DNA from: an uncultured Flavobacteriaceae bacterium
GTDB taxonomy: Bacteria; Bacteroidota; Bacteroidia; Flavobacteriales; Flavobacteriaceae
DNA length: 64,000 bases
Direction: 5' to 3'
NCBI GenBank assembly: GCA_947494715.1
Contig: CANLWG010000012.1
Coordinates: 62,001 to 126,000, forward strand
The notes beneath the pieces are model-generated. The model had not been told where the DNA came from, searched no databases, and saw only the letters and a program-made list of their open reading frames with translations. Positions 1-9,047 of this stretch are shown one piece after another (position 1 is the stretch's first letter; the number at the start of each line of letters is the position of its first letter). The position numbers were made by a program, and so were the translations under genes.

Positions 1-609
1 GAAGTGGGCTTTTTCCGATGCGGTGGATGAGATGGAATCATCATAATGATCTGTGGACAATATGTTTGGAGACGATAATCCAACATACCATCTATCATCA
101 AAATGGAGGAAAACACCCAAGCCTGCATTGGGTGAAAAGCGGTTCTCAATGTTTTGGGAAAATTCCAATTCACCGCGATCTCTTATGTCCAATTTTCCAA
201 AGTCGACATTTAAGAGGTTCATTCCTCCCTTTAGACCAAAGGACAACTCAGTCTTAGTGCTCAGAGGAATGGTATAGGAAAAATCAACGGTTACGTTACT
301 TTCCGTAGATGGGCCTATCTCATCATGGATAACGGAAAGGCCGAGGCCAACACCCCGTTCCCCGATTGGGCTATTTACAGAGAAGGTAAGGGATTTGGGA
401 GCCCCGTTAAGCCCTGCCCATTGGGAACGGTAAAGACTGTTGAAACTTAAAACACCCCTATTACCGGCGTAGGCCGGGTTTACCGTGACCGTATTGTACA
501 TATACTGGGTATATTCCGAATCTTGCTGGCCGTGGCAAAGGAAAGGGAGGCCCATTGTCAATAAGACAAGGAGCACAATTTTTTTATAGTTGCTATGGAT
601 TTCTTTCAT
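1..609 (-). CDS. PorP/SprF family type IX secretion membrane protein (3' part missing)
   Basis: I translated the minus strand from an ATG at 607-609 to the window edge: 203 codons without a stop. Residues 1-24 look like a signal peptide ending near CHGQ. Mature residues show the PorP/SprF hallmarks: EYTQYMYN followed by NPAYAGNRG, then SLYRSQWAG, SPIGERGVGLG and, near the edge, NAGLGVFLHFDDRWYVG. Full-length members are about 300-340 residues, so roughly the last third is outside the window. Family members are outer-membrane beta-barrel proteins; SprF in gliding flavobacteria is needed to export the SprB adhesin, and PorP links to the T9SS machinery. The giant adhesin starts upstream on the same strand and ends 30 bp before this gene, so this is probably its dedicated export or anchoring partner. 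Family assignment is firm; the partnership is inferred. Confidence 0.9.
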   Translation of the reverse strand, partial: MKEIHSNYKKIVLLVLLTMGLPFLCHGQQDSEYTQYMYNTVTVNPAYAGNRGVLSFNSLYRSQWAGLNGAPKSLTFSVNSPIGERGVGLGLSVIHDEIGPSTESNVTVDFSYTIPLSTKTELSFGLKGGMNLLNVDFGKLDIRDRGELEFSQNIENRFSPNAGLGVFLHFDDRWYVGLSSPNILSTDHYDDSISSTASEKAHF

Positions 610-639
610 GGTCTTTCAATTTATTTTCTTGGATATGGA

Positions 640-3600
640 TCAGTTATCGCTGGTTAGGTATAAATAACCGGACTGTTGAACGGTACGCGGTTCACCTCTG
701 CCTGTAAATTCATACTGTAAAATGTAGAAATAGGTTCCGGTGGGCAGTTTTTTATTTCCGGCAATAGTTAGCCTACCTTCGGAATACCCTTTGAATACCT
801 TATTCTGGTTATCATATCCATTTGCTTCAAACACTTTTACTCCCCAACGGTTGAATATTTCAACCTGGTTGTTGGGGAAACAATCGATACCCTCCAATAA
901 GAAGATGTCATTTTGCCGGTTATTGTTGGCAGATACAGCATTGTATATCCTAACCGGACAGGTAAGTTGTACTGTTTGGGTATGGGAAGTTTCGTTTCCA
1001 CAATCATCCGTGGCCGTCCATGTTCGCACTATGGAGTATTCGGAACTACAATTTCCAGGTATTTCTGTTTCTGTAAAGTCAACAGTAGCCATGCCACAAT
1101 TGTCCGTGGCGGTAAGTACTGCAGCTTCAGGAATGGCATCACAATCCGCAAAACCATCCTGAGGTAAAGCTTCCACAAATACGGGGGCAGAAGTATCCTC
1201 TACCGTAATCATCTGTTCATGTACGGTTTCATTGCCACAGGCATCCGTTGCTTCCCAGGTTCTCAGAACCGTGTAGTTGCCGGAACATCCGCTATTTAAG
1301 ATTTCTTGGTTATAGGTCACCGTTGCAACACCACAATTATCCGTTGCAGTCAGTGTCTCGGCTATGGGAAGATTCGTATCACATTCCATGGTGAAATCAG
1401 TAGGAAGTGTCTCGACGAATACAGGGTCGGTGGTATCCTGTACAGCAATGGTTTGCGTATGTGTTGTGGTAAGTCCGCACTCGTCTGTTGCGGTCCATGT
1501 TCTTTCCAAGCTATAATCCGATACACAGCTCCCATCCGTTCTAGTCTCTACAAACGTCACTATGGTAGTGCCACAGTTGTCCGTAGCGGTCAAGGTCTCA
1601 GGCGCAGGTACTGAATCACACTCCACGGTAATATCTATAGGCAAGGTCCCCACGAACACAGGGTCAGTGGTATCTTGTACGGTAATGTTTTGGGTACAGT
1701 CTAATGTATTGAGCACCGTATCCTCTCCAAAGTCCCGTATACCATTGCTGTTCGTATCCTCATATTCGGTTACGGTATAGGTACGGGTAACGGCCATATT
1801 ACAATTGCCCGTATCCGGGCCATTGGCTGCAGTTATTTCAATAATACCACAGGGAATATTGCCAATGATTCCATCTGCATTACCCAAGGCCTCAAATTCT
1901 ATTTCGGTGAGGGCAGTGGCAGTAGGGATATCTTCATAACATTCCACGGTAGTGGTAGGGAAAGTAGGACAGGTGACCTCAAAGACACAACATATTGGCG
2001 CTACATCAGCTACAGTAACCGTATTACAGCCATTGGCATCCGTAAAATCTATGCTATAATCGGTTCCTGCAGGGATAGGGTCAGAAGTCCAGGTATTACT
2101 AGCAAATGTTCCTGGTGTTCCGTTACCTGTTGCGTTGTAGGGCCCTGTGCCGTTTAGTTCCACGGTTAGAATGTAGCTTTGGCCATCCAAGGCACATGAA
2201 GTCGTTGCCGTACCTGTTTGCGCCAATAGGGCTGTCACGATTATATCTGCGGTATCGCTACTGGTACATCCGTTCGCATCGGTAAATTCATAAGTAAGGG
2301 TGTGTGTCCCCGTTCCGGCTGTGGCCGGATCAAAATTGTTGCCCGCAACCCCGGTTCCGATGAAGTTTCCTCCAATAGGGTTTACGAATGCCGTCAGGTC
2401 TAGGACGCTGGCATCCACACATATATTGGCAGGGTCGTTAAAGGTAACAATAGGTAGGGCGTTCTCTATTAACTGTATCGGCGTACGTGTGGCGCTGGTA
2501 CAGTTATTGACCGTATCCCTTGTTTCCGCATAATAAGTGCCTGGGGCTGTAGGGGTATACGTCGTATTTCCACTCAATAACGGAGTGCCTCCCGTTGGGC
2601 TTCCATACCAATCTACGGTTTCTCCGGGATTTACTGTCGCCGTTAAGGCAGGAATTGCACTTCCAACACAGTAGCTTTGGTCACCACCGCTTGTTGGTAC
2701 GTTTACTACTGGACAACTACAGTTGGGTGCTGTCACAGTCGAGGTGGCGACACAACTATTGGCATCGGTCAAGGTCAAAAGAATGTCGGTTCCCGCTGGT
2801 ACATCCGTAATGGACCATAGAATAGGAGAGATGTTCGTTAGTATACCTACTGAGCTACTTAGTGTCCCAGAGCTTACCGAAACATTCAAGGAATAGGTCA
2901 GCAGGTCTAAGGAGCATGTCGCCGGGGCAGGTGCTATTAACGGCAGAGCGTTCTCTGTTAATTGTATCGGCGTACGTGTGGCACTGGTACAGTTATTGAC
3001 CGTATCCCTTGTTTCGGCATAATAGGTGCCGGGTGCCGTAGGGTTAAACGTTGTATTTCCACTCAATAACGGAGTGCCTCCCGTGGGGGTTCCATACCAA
3101 TCTACGGTTTCTCCGGGATTTACTGTCGCCGTTAAGGCGGGAATTGCACTTCCGGCACAGTAGCTTTGGTCACCACCGCTTGTTGGTACATTCACTACAG
3201 GACAACTACAGTTGGGTGCTGTCACAGTCGAGGTGGCGACACAACTATTGGCATCGGTCAAGGTCAAAAGAATGTCGGTTCCCGCTGGTACATCCGTAAT
3301 GGACCATAGAATAGGAGAGATGTTCGTTATTGTACCGACAGAGCTACTTAGTGTCCCAGAGCTTACCGACACATTCAAGGAATAGGTCAGCAGGTCTAAG
3401 GAGCATGTCGCCGGGGCAGGTGCTATTAACGGCAAAGCGTTCTCGGTCAATGTTATTTGTGTACGTGAAGTACTGATACAATTACTGATGGCATTCCTAG
3501 CTTCGGCATAATAACTTCCTGGGGACGTAGGTGTGTAACTGGTGCTACCTGACTGCAATGGAGTGCCTCCTGTAGGGGTACCATACCAATCTACGGTTTC

Positions 3601-6600
3601 TCCAGGATTTACTACCGCTGTTAAGGCGGGAATTGCACTTCCGACGCAGTAGCTTTGGTCACCACCGCTTATTGGTGCGTTCACTACGGGACAACTGCAG
3701 TCAGGTGCCGTGATATTTAAGGTGGCAACACAACTATTGGCATCGGTCAAAGTCAAGGTGATATCGGTTCCTGCCGCCACATTGGTAATCGACCAGATAT
3801 TTCCTGAGGTGTTGGAAACGTTACCGAAAGTGCTGCTTACTGTTCCGGTACTCACCGTTACTTCTAATGAATAGGTTGTAAGGTCTGGAGAGCATGTCGC
3901 CGGGCCGGATATTGAAAAAGTGGGCAAAGCATTTACCGTAATAAAGGGCGACTGGTTCAACGTTGCCGTACTACATCCAGTGCTGGAAGCCTCTACACTA
4001 TATGTGCCTGTAGCCAGTTGTGGGTGTCCGGTAGGTATAATAAGCAGTAAATCTCCTCCTGTACCTGTTCCCGTTACCACAGGACTAAGGGGGACGCCAG
4101 ATTGTAGAAGCTGATAGGTGACCCCTACTTGCGAATTGGATATAGTAACTGTTGCGGCATCGCCTTCACAAACCGTATCTCCAGTCACGTTCAAAGATAT
4201 GTCCGGATTACCATTGATAAATGAAACGGGGTCAACAAGTATACCGTTACAGCCTGGGATGCCGTTGGTTACAAACACCTGGTAATCCGTACCTCCGGGA
4301 GGAACATTTAAGGAAGGAATGTTTATTGAAAGATCACCACCGTTACCTATACCGGTCAGGGCAGGGATAAAGGAAATACCGTTCTGGTCCCGTACCTCAT
4401 ATGTAAGGCCAAGGGTCGTATTGGCAATAACGGTGCTGTATGGCCCCGGATTCAAACAGAGGTCTATATCAGATGTGGTAAGATTTAGGTCAAATACACA
4501 ACAATTGGGTGCAGTTCCTGCTACGTTAAGTGTATTGCAACTATTGGCGTCCGTAAAATCTATGCTGTAGTCAGTCCCTGCCGGAATAGGATCGGAGGTC
4601 CATGTATTTCCCGCAAAAATACCGGGTGCCCCCGTGCCTATGGCATTATACGGGCCGGTTCCGGCCACTTCCACAACAAGGGTATATTCGGTTCCAAGAA
4701 GATTACAACTAGGGGTTTCCGTCCCTACTTGAACAATTTCCGGATGGACCGTAATTGTAATATCATTGGTATTTATCGGTGCTGTTGGACAAAATGCCGG
4801 TTTTATGGCGTAGCTAGCCGTATAGGTGGTGGTGGCATTGGTTGTTACCGTTACCGGAGTACCCAAACCTACCGTGTTGCCCAGATTATCGGTCCAAGTA
4901 ATATCAAAAATACTCGTTGGCAAGTTTATGGATAATTCCACGTCGCCTCCGGGAGCACATATGGGATTATTATCTGCCGTTATTGTGGTTGTTATGGGAG
5001 CGAGTATCAAATTTACATTCAGATCAACACCATCACAGGGTGTAGTTATTCGAACTAAGTAATTCCCGGCGGTGACATTTTCAAAAAGATGGCTGGTCAT
5101 GGAAGGGTCTGTTTCAACATAGGTCATTACGGGGTTGACCAAATCTGAAGTTGCAAACAATTCATAGTTTATAGGATAAGTGGGGGTTCCACCTGTGATT
5201 TCGGTAAAGATGATTCCAGTATTGGGATCGGTAAAATCGCAGAATGCTCCTGCAGTTGCCGCGGTTATGCTTTGGAAAGGCGCAATGGTTACCGCCGTCC
5301 AATATTCGCGATCGTTGTTGTTACCTGTAACGGCCGAGAAAACCTCATTGGCATTGGTCGATTGAAAATTAATATTTGAAAAGCGTATCACATAATCCCC
5401 TGCGGTAAGATTATTGAAAGTTCCAGTCAATTGGGATCCTGGTATATCGGCCGTTAACAAAGTTCCTGGATTACCGCTACCATCATCCGTCCAGAGTTCC
5501 ACCGTGGTATTGACAGTATTTGAACCAATGGAATTGGCCACTCTTGACGCATTCATATCATATGCGATCCTACCGGAATTGGCACAACCACTGAAAGCTG
5601 TAATTTCAGGATTGTATTGGGCCGTACTCGTAATTGTATAGGATTGAACTGCCAGATTACCACAAATGTCTGTTACCGTAATTTCATATTCTCCCGGGGG
5701 CAGGTCCCCTATAATGGAACGATTGGTAGTGGTGGTGTATGCCAAGGGGAAATTTAGGATGTATGAACCTCCCAGATTAAAAGGTTGGGTAGGATTTATG
5801 GTAATACTGGATTGAAACGGTACGGGGCGAATGGTATATGTGGTTTCCGGAATGGGATTGGAACTGGGCTGACCCGGAACCCGATCTATCTCAATAGCTC
5901 CGGTATCTTCCAAAATGGAGAGGGAAGATCGTATTCTTACGGCATCCAATGGGTTTGTGGGCGCAAGTGTACTGAATTCCACGGATGTAGAATGGCAATC
6001 ATCTGTACCTGTAATCCGATAACTTCCCTCCCCGGGCAACGTATAATAATCGGAAAAACTACCTGAGCCCAAAGGGTTGCCACCACCTCCTACCAAGGGT
6101 ACGTTTACCCATACATTGGAACCGGCGGGAGTTTCCTGTTCTATGGCAATACTATTTGTTGGACAGAACATATTATAAGTGTCCATCCCATCGGAGGTTA
6201 TGCCTATGGCATCTACCGTATGAATTGGGGAACAGTCGGGGGCAATAGCAATTTCTTGATCTATGGTCAATAAGGTATCATCTACAGGAAGCGTGGTTTT
6301 GGTTGTGCCAAAAGTGTTACATCCATCGTTGAAAGCTAGTGCATACGAAACATTTTCATCAAGTCCTGGGGGGTATGTAAATGAGATACTGGTACCATTT
6401 ACATTGTCCAATGCCAGATCTTGTGGAATGCCCCCATTAATGCTTATTGTAGCATTACCTGGTTGTTGTATCGTAGTTATACCATTTGTAGAATGGACTG
6501 TAGTAAAAAATGTCACGTCGTACGCCCCACAATCTGGACTACATTTTCTTTGAAAGGTAGCATTGCGATATTCAGAAACTAACGCGGTATTGTCGGCAAT

Positions 6601-7212
6601 AACAGGATTTTGCGTTTGTGATACGGAACAACCCAAATCGGTTACTTCAAAAGAGACTGTTTCACCACCATTCAAACCTAAAAAGGTGTGGGACGTATTC
6701 GGGGTGGGGCCGAAAGTTTGTGGTATTCCGGGGGCAGGGGGAGTTACTGTATACTCAAAGGGTCCGTTGCCTCCGCTGTTGATATCAATGGTTAGTGTCG
6801 CATCTGCGCCACTAGGACAGGAGGGTGCCGTATTGGTGCTTGTGATGTTCATGGCCTGATAGGTGCTGGTCACCGCTATGGGATTATCCGGGGACTGTAT
6901 TACGGCAGCACCATTTATCAACCTAACCATATAGCTGCCTACGGCAAGGTTACTAAAATTGACGGGCCCCCCAGTATCGGGAACATTAAGTATTGTTTCC
7001 AACCCTCCAGGGTTTGTAAGGATGGCTTGCCATCCAACACAGGGAGAACCACCGGGAAGTGTCACCGCAATATTTCCATCACTGGGACAGGTCCCTTCGG
7101 TAACGGTTACCGTAAAATTGTTGGGATCGCATTGTGCTTGTGCTATTTGGGAACCTAAAGCCCATAGTAATACTAAAAGGAATACTGTATTAAAATGTAC
7201 TATTTTTCTCAT
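640..7212 (-). CDS. Giant secreted repeat protein with gliding-type (T9SS type B) C-terminal sorting domain
   Basis: 2190 residues when started at the ATG at 7212, which gives a clean signal peptide (MRKIV, a hydrophobic stretch, then AQAQ). An in-frame ATG 42 codons upstream (7338) gives a leader without signal character and lies upstream of a likely promoter, so I rejected it. The body is a string of Cys-containing Ig/SprB-like modules: three tandem 163-residue units (2461-3927), a Ca-site-like DTNSNGIRDFGED segment near 1730-1770, then three HYR-like modules of about 83 residues (roughly 964-1690), each with DPVFV or APVFV and TATDNCG. The last 90 residues (VRIYNAVSANNN, VEIFNRWGVKVFE, LPTGTYFYIL) match the gliding-motility-associated C-terminal domain used for T9SS export. 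It is probably a cell-surface adhesin exported with the neighbouring PorP/SprF protein. The ligand is unknown. Confidence 0.88.
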   Translation of the reverse strand: MRKIVHFNTVFLLVLLWALGSQIAQAQCDPNNFTVTVTEGTCPSDGNIAVTLPGGSPCVGWQAILTNPGGLETILNVPDTGGPVNFSNLAVGSYMVRLINGAAVIQSPDNPIAVTSTYQAMNITSTNTAPSCPSGADATLTIDINSGGNGPFEYTVTPPAPGIPQTFGPTPNTSHTFLGLNGGETVSFEVTDLGCSVSQTQNPVIADNTALVSEYRNATFQRKCSPDCGAYDVTFFTTVHSTNGITTIQQPGNATISINGGIPQDLALDNVNGTSISFTYPPGLDENVSYALAFNDGCNTFGTTKTTLPVDDTLLTIDQEIAIAPDCSPIHTVDAIGITSDGMDTYNMFCPTNSIAIEQETPAGSNVWVNVPLVGGGGNPLGSGSFSDYYTLPGEGSYRITGTDDCHSTSVEFSTLAPTNPLDAVRIRSSLSILEDTGAIEIDRVPGQPSSNPIPETTYTIRPVPFQSSITINPTQPFNLGGSYILNFPLAYTTTTNRSIIGDLPPGEYEITVTDICGNLAVQSYTITSTAQYNPEITAFSGCANSGRIAYDMNASRVANSIGSNTVNTTVELWTDDGSGNPGTLLTADIPGSQLTGTFNNLTAGDYVIRFSNINFQSTNANEVFSAVTGNNNDREYWTAVTIAPFQSITAATAGAFCDFTDPNTGIIFTEITGGTPTYPINYELFATSDLVNPVMTYVETDPSMTSHLFENVTAGNYLVRITTPCDGVDLNVNLILAPITTTITADNNPICAPGGDVELSINLPTSIFDITWTDNLGNTVGLGTPVTVTTNATTTYTASYAIKPAFCPTAPINTNDITITVHPEIVQVGTETPSCNLLGTEYTLVVEVAGTGPYNAIGTGAPGIFAGNTWTSDPIPAGTDYSIDFTDANSCNTLNVAGTAPNCCVFDLNLTTSDIDLCLNPGPYSTVIANTTLGLTYEVRDQNGISFIPALTGIGNGGDLSINIPSLNVPPGGTDYQVFVTNGIPGCNGILVDPVSFINGNPDISLNVTGDTVCEGDAATVTISNSQVGVTYQLLQSGVPLSPVVTGTGTGGDLLLIIPTGHPQLATGTYSVEASSTGCSTATLNQSPFITVNALPTFSISGPATCSPDLTTYSLEVTVSTGTVSSTFGNVSNTSGNIWSITNVAAGTDITLTLTDANSCVATLNITAPDCSCPVVNAPISGGDQSYCVGSAIPALTAVVNPGETVDWYGTPTGGTPLQSGSTSYTPTSPGSYYAEARNAISNCISTSRTQITLTENALPLIAPAPATCSLDLLTYSLNVSVSSGTLSSSVGTITNISPILWSITDVPAGTDILLTLTDANSCVATSTVTAPNCSCPVVNVPTSGGDQSYCAGSAIPALTATVNPGETVDWYGTPTGGTPLLSGNTTFNPTAPGTYYAETRDTVNNCTSATRTPIQLTENALPLIAPAPATCSLDLLTYSLNVSVSSGTLSSSVGILTNISPILWSITDVPAGTDILLTLTDANSCVATSTVTAPNCSCPVVNVPTSGGDQSYCVGSAIPALTATVNPGETVDWYGSPTGGTPLLSGNTTYTPTAPGTYYAETRDTVNNCTSATRTPIQLIENALPIVTFNDPANICVDASVLDLTAFVNPIGGNFIGTGVAGNNFDPATAGTGTHTLTYEFTDANGCTSSDTADIIVTALLAQTGTATTSCALDGQSYILTVELNGTGPYNATGNGTPGTFASNTWTSDPIPAGTDYSIDFTDANGCNTVTVADVAPICCVFEVTCPTFPTTTVECYEDIPTATALTEIEFEALGNADGIIGNIPCGIIEITAANGPDTGNCNMAVTRTYTVTEYEDTNSNGIRDFGEDTVLNTLDCTQNITVQDTTDPVFVGTLPIDITVECDSVPAPETLTATDNCGTTIVTFVETRTDGSCVSDYSLERTWTATDECGLTTTHTQTIAVQDTTDPVFVETLPTDFTMECDTNLPIAETLTATDNCGVATVTYNQEILNSGCSGNYTVLRTWEATDACGNETVHEQMITVEDTSAPVFVEALPQDGFADCDAIPEAAVLTATDNCGMATVDFTETEIPGNCSSEYSIVRTWTATDDCGNETSHTQTVQLTCPVRIYNAVSANNNRQNDIFLLEGIDCFPNNQVEIFNRWGVKVFEANGYDNQNKVFKGYSEGRLTIAGNKKLPTGTYFYILQYEFTGRGEPRTVQQSGYLYLTSDN
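964..1690 (-). repeat. Three HYR-like coding repeats
   Basis: Three modules of about 83 residues precede the sorting domain. Each has DPVFV/APVFV, ECD or DCD, LTATDNCG and RTWxATDxCG. They are diverged at the DNA level, unlike the 489-bp units. Boundaries are approximate. Confidence 0.75.
2461..3927 (-). repeat. Three tandem 489-bp coding repeats
   Basis: Units start at 2461, 2950 and 3439, an exact period of 489 bp (163 codons). The first two are nearly identical at the DNA level over their whole length; the third (N-terminal in the protein) is clearly diverged but in register. Each encodes ENALP, a TDANSCVAT segment, a CSCPVVN segment and SGGDQSYC...IPALTA...VDWYG. The end of the third unit is approximate. 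Confidence 0.9.
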
Positions 7213-7680
7213 GATTGGATTACTTATATTGAAATTGGTTTTTTCGTAGGTTAAAGCATAAGGGCCGGGATGTTTTACCGTGGCAAACCAAGTAGTAACT
7301 GATTCTTTGCCAAACCCAAACTGGTTCAAAATTATCACGGGATACCTTCATGAAAAGGTTTCATCTTTTGAACGGTACCTCTCATTAAGTAATAGGTAAC
7401 ACTACCTTTTTTTCGGTAAAAGCGGCTTTTTCGCTGGAATTTATCGTTCGATCAAGACCTAACTTCTGACATAGGGGCGTTATTTTTTCAGAGCCAATTC
7501 CCTGTTTATCAGTGGCTCATGAGTTTGTTTTATCCGAAGAACATCCTCTGGAATTCACTTGTTCAAGATATCGGGAAGTACCTATGTACATTTTAATAGT
7601 TACGCAATCCCAAAACTGGTGTCTAAGTAAATAGATATGATATCAAGGCTCAATCTAACTTGCCCGTGAATACGTTGTTT
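7213..7680. other. 468-bp gene-free stretch
   Basis: Contains the probable minus-strand promoter of the giant adhesin (7327-7334) and otherwise AT-rich sequence with no convincing open frame, RNA gene or strong hairpin. I found no clear TAnnTTTG promoter for the small gene at 7681. Confidence 0.5.
7327..7334 (-). promoter_or_regulatory. Candidate promoter -7 box for the giant adhesin
   Basis: Read on the minus strand this is TAATTTTG, matching the Bacteroidota -7 consensus TAnnTTTG. Initiation would be near 7320, about 108 nt before the chosen start at 7212 and inside the rejected N-terminal extension. No clear -33 TTTG was found. Confidence 0.35.
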
Positions 7681-7827
7681 ATGGAAAATCAAATAGTAGT
7701 GATGGTTCTTGTGGTTGGAAGCATTCTAGTTTTTTTAAAGGCTATGTGGACAATCTGTTTTTCAAGGATAAGAAGGGGATTAGTGGTAATGTCCAGAGTT
7801 AAGGACAAAATAATCGCCCGAAGATGA
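7681..7827 (+). CDS. Small single-span membrane protein, 48 residues, unknown function
   Basis: ATG at 7681, TGA at 7825-7827. The product is MENQ, a hydrophobic helix (about residues 5-25), then a very basic tail with RIRR and KDKIIARR. This predicts a bitopic protein with a positively charged cytoplasmic tail. The stop overlaps the ATG of the next gene (ATGA at 7824-7827), the usual sign of translational coupling, and this is the main reason to believe it is real. No family is recognised. It could be a chance frame. Confidence 0.45.
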   Translation: MENQIVVMVLVVGSILVFLKAMWTICFSRIRRGLVVMSRVKDKIIARR

Positions 7828-8255
7828 ACGAACTAAAATATTACGTAGGTACAAGGCTAAAGTTTCTTATTCATAGAGAAGGTGATCGTGTAGAAGAAGA
7901 AAAAAAGTTTACGGGAATTCATTTTTCGAAATCAACAACCACAATTTGGTTCGGTGAGATAGGATATAGTGATGAATACTTTGATTTTAAGCCTATTCTA
8001 AGACCTTTGAATATGTTAAAGCATCGTCTTAAGGGATTGGAAAAAGTAGGAATGGAACGCACTTTTTTTTCAAAAAATGTATTGGCCGCTGATCTTTGGG
8101 CCATTGCCAATGGCGATATAACGGATTGGCGGTATTTTAAGTCCGATGCGCTCATTTTTTTAATAGAAAGGCAATATGATGTTTTTGGTCTTATCGAAAG
8201 AAGATTGGCCATAAAAAGTATGGAATTGGAGAATGAAACTTCGGATGATTTTTAA
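7824..8255 (+). CDS. Unknown protein, 143 residues
   Basis: Starts in an ATGA overlap with the preceding small membrane protein. No signal peptide and no membrane helix. The sequence is mixed charged/aromatic, with a beta-rich first half (YYVGTRLKFLIHREGD, KKFTGIHF) and a helical second half (DLWAIANGDITDW, FLIERQYDVFGLIERRL). I do not recognise the family. Codon use looks ordinary for a flavobacterium, though AT-rich. The context (isolated, two-gene unit) suggests an accessory gene; function cannot be inferred. Confidence 0.65.
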   Translation: MNELKYYVGTRLKFLIHREGDRVEEEKKFTGIHFSKSTTTIWFGEIGYSDEYFDFKPILRPLNMLKHRLKGLEKVGMERTFFSKNVLAADLWAIANGDITDWRYFKSDALIFLIERQYDVFGLIERRLAIKSMELENETSDDF

Positions 8256-8611
8256 AATAAAAGTTTTGACAAGGATTTTTTTGCCCCATAATACTCGTAC
8301 AGTTTTCTAATATCGGTATTGACCCATGAATACATTTAAATTAATGAACAGATGAGATTTTGGGAATAAGGCATTTCGTGGGTTTTTTTAAAGCAACCCC
8401 GGATGAGAAGAAAGCGAAGTACATATTCATCAATTTTTGGCATAAAAGTACCATTTATCGTTGGAAACTAGCAGATTGTACATATTTCCGCAACGGATTT
8501 CTTATAATTTGTATATTGTTACGGAATTTGGGTCGGAAAGAAGATATTGAAACAAAGAACCGTCCCAAATTCAACGCCCCACAATTTTAGTGCACATTTT
8601 AGCTATTGCAG
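8256..8611. other. 356-bp stretch without a convincing gene
   Basis: AT-rich. A 76-codon TTG-initiated frame (8360-8590) exists but lacks a plausible start context and protein-like features, so it is not annotated. A near-consensus promoter (TATAATTTG, 3-nt spacer instead of 2) lies around 8507-8515. No RNA gene or terminator was seen. Confidence 0.4.
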
Positions 8612-8956
8612 ATGAAGTTAACCGTAAAAAACTTAAAGGTTATTCTTGTCCTTGTCATTCTGGGCTTTGGTATAGGGATTTATTTACAGGATTTGGAGCA
8701 TCGTAAAAGTACAGCGCATGCTTGGAAAGCAAATCGATACAACCTTTCCCGTTTCAATAAGATTACAGAGTACAATAAAAAAATGACTTCCAGAAATTGG
8801 AGGCGAATGCAGGATAGTATTGCCCTGCAGTTAGATACCCTGATGATTTTGAAATTTAGACGTGAAGTGGACAGTCTTAACGCACTTGAGGAGAAAAATG
8901 CCAAAGTTCAACGTGCCGGAAGCACCATTGCTACTTCCCTGTTATCCAACAAATAG
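8612..8956 (+). CDS. Small membrane-anchored protein, 114 residues
   Basis: The ATG at 8612 is preferred over an in-frame TTG two codons upstream. Residues 8-24 (LKVILVLVILGFGIGIY) form one transmembrane or signal-anchor helix. The rest is a charged, helix-prone tail with possible coiled-coil character (about residues 30-105), rich in R, K, L and N, placed outside the membrane by the short basic N-terminus. No cysteines and no known motif. It stands alone between a gene-poor stretch and a convergent antiporter gene. Function unknown. Confidence 0.6.
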   Translation: MKLTVKNLKVILVLVILGFGIGIYLQDLEHRKSTAHAWKANRYNLSRFNKITEYNKKMTSRNWRRMQDSIALQLDTLMILKFRREVDSLNALEEKNAKVQRAGSTIATSLLSNK

Positions 8957-9047
8957 ATTTTCTGGTACTTTGAAGTGCGAATTTCTTAGACTCTTCAAAA
9001 CATATTGTGTTGTAAACATAACATAGGTCCACTAGCTTCCTCTAATT

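Noticed and set aside
2461-3927. Regular repeats as a CRISPR array
   Set aside because: Units are 489 bp, in frame and coding; no short repeat/spacer structure.
7213-7338. 42-codon N-terminal extension of the giant adhesin
   Set aside because: Gives a non-signal leader ahead of a perfect signal peptide and includes a likely promoter (7327-7334).
8360-8590. 76-codon TTG-initiated frame
   Set aside because: No protein-like features, weak start, odd composition; probably chance in AT-rich spacer.
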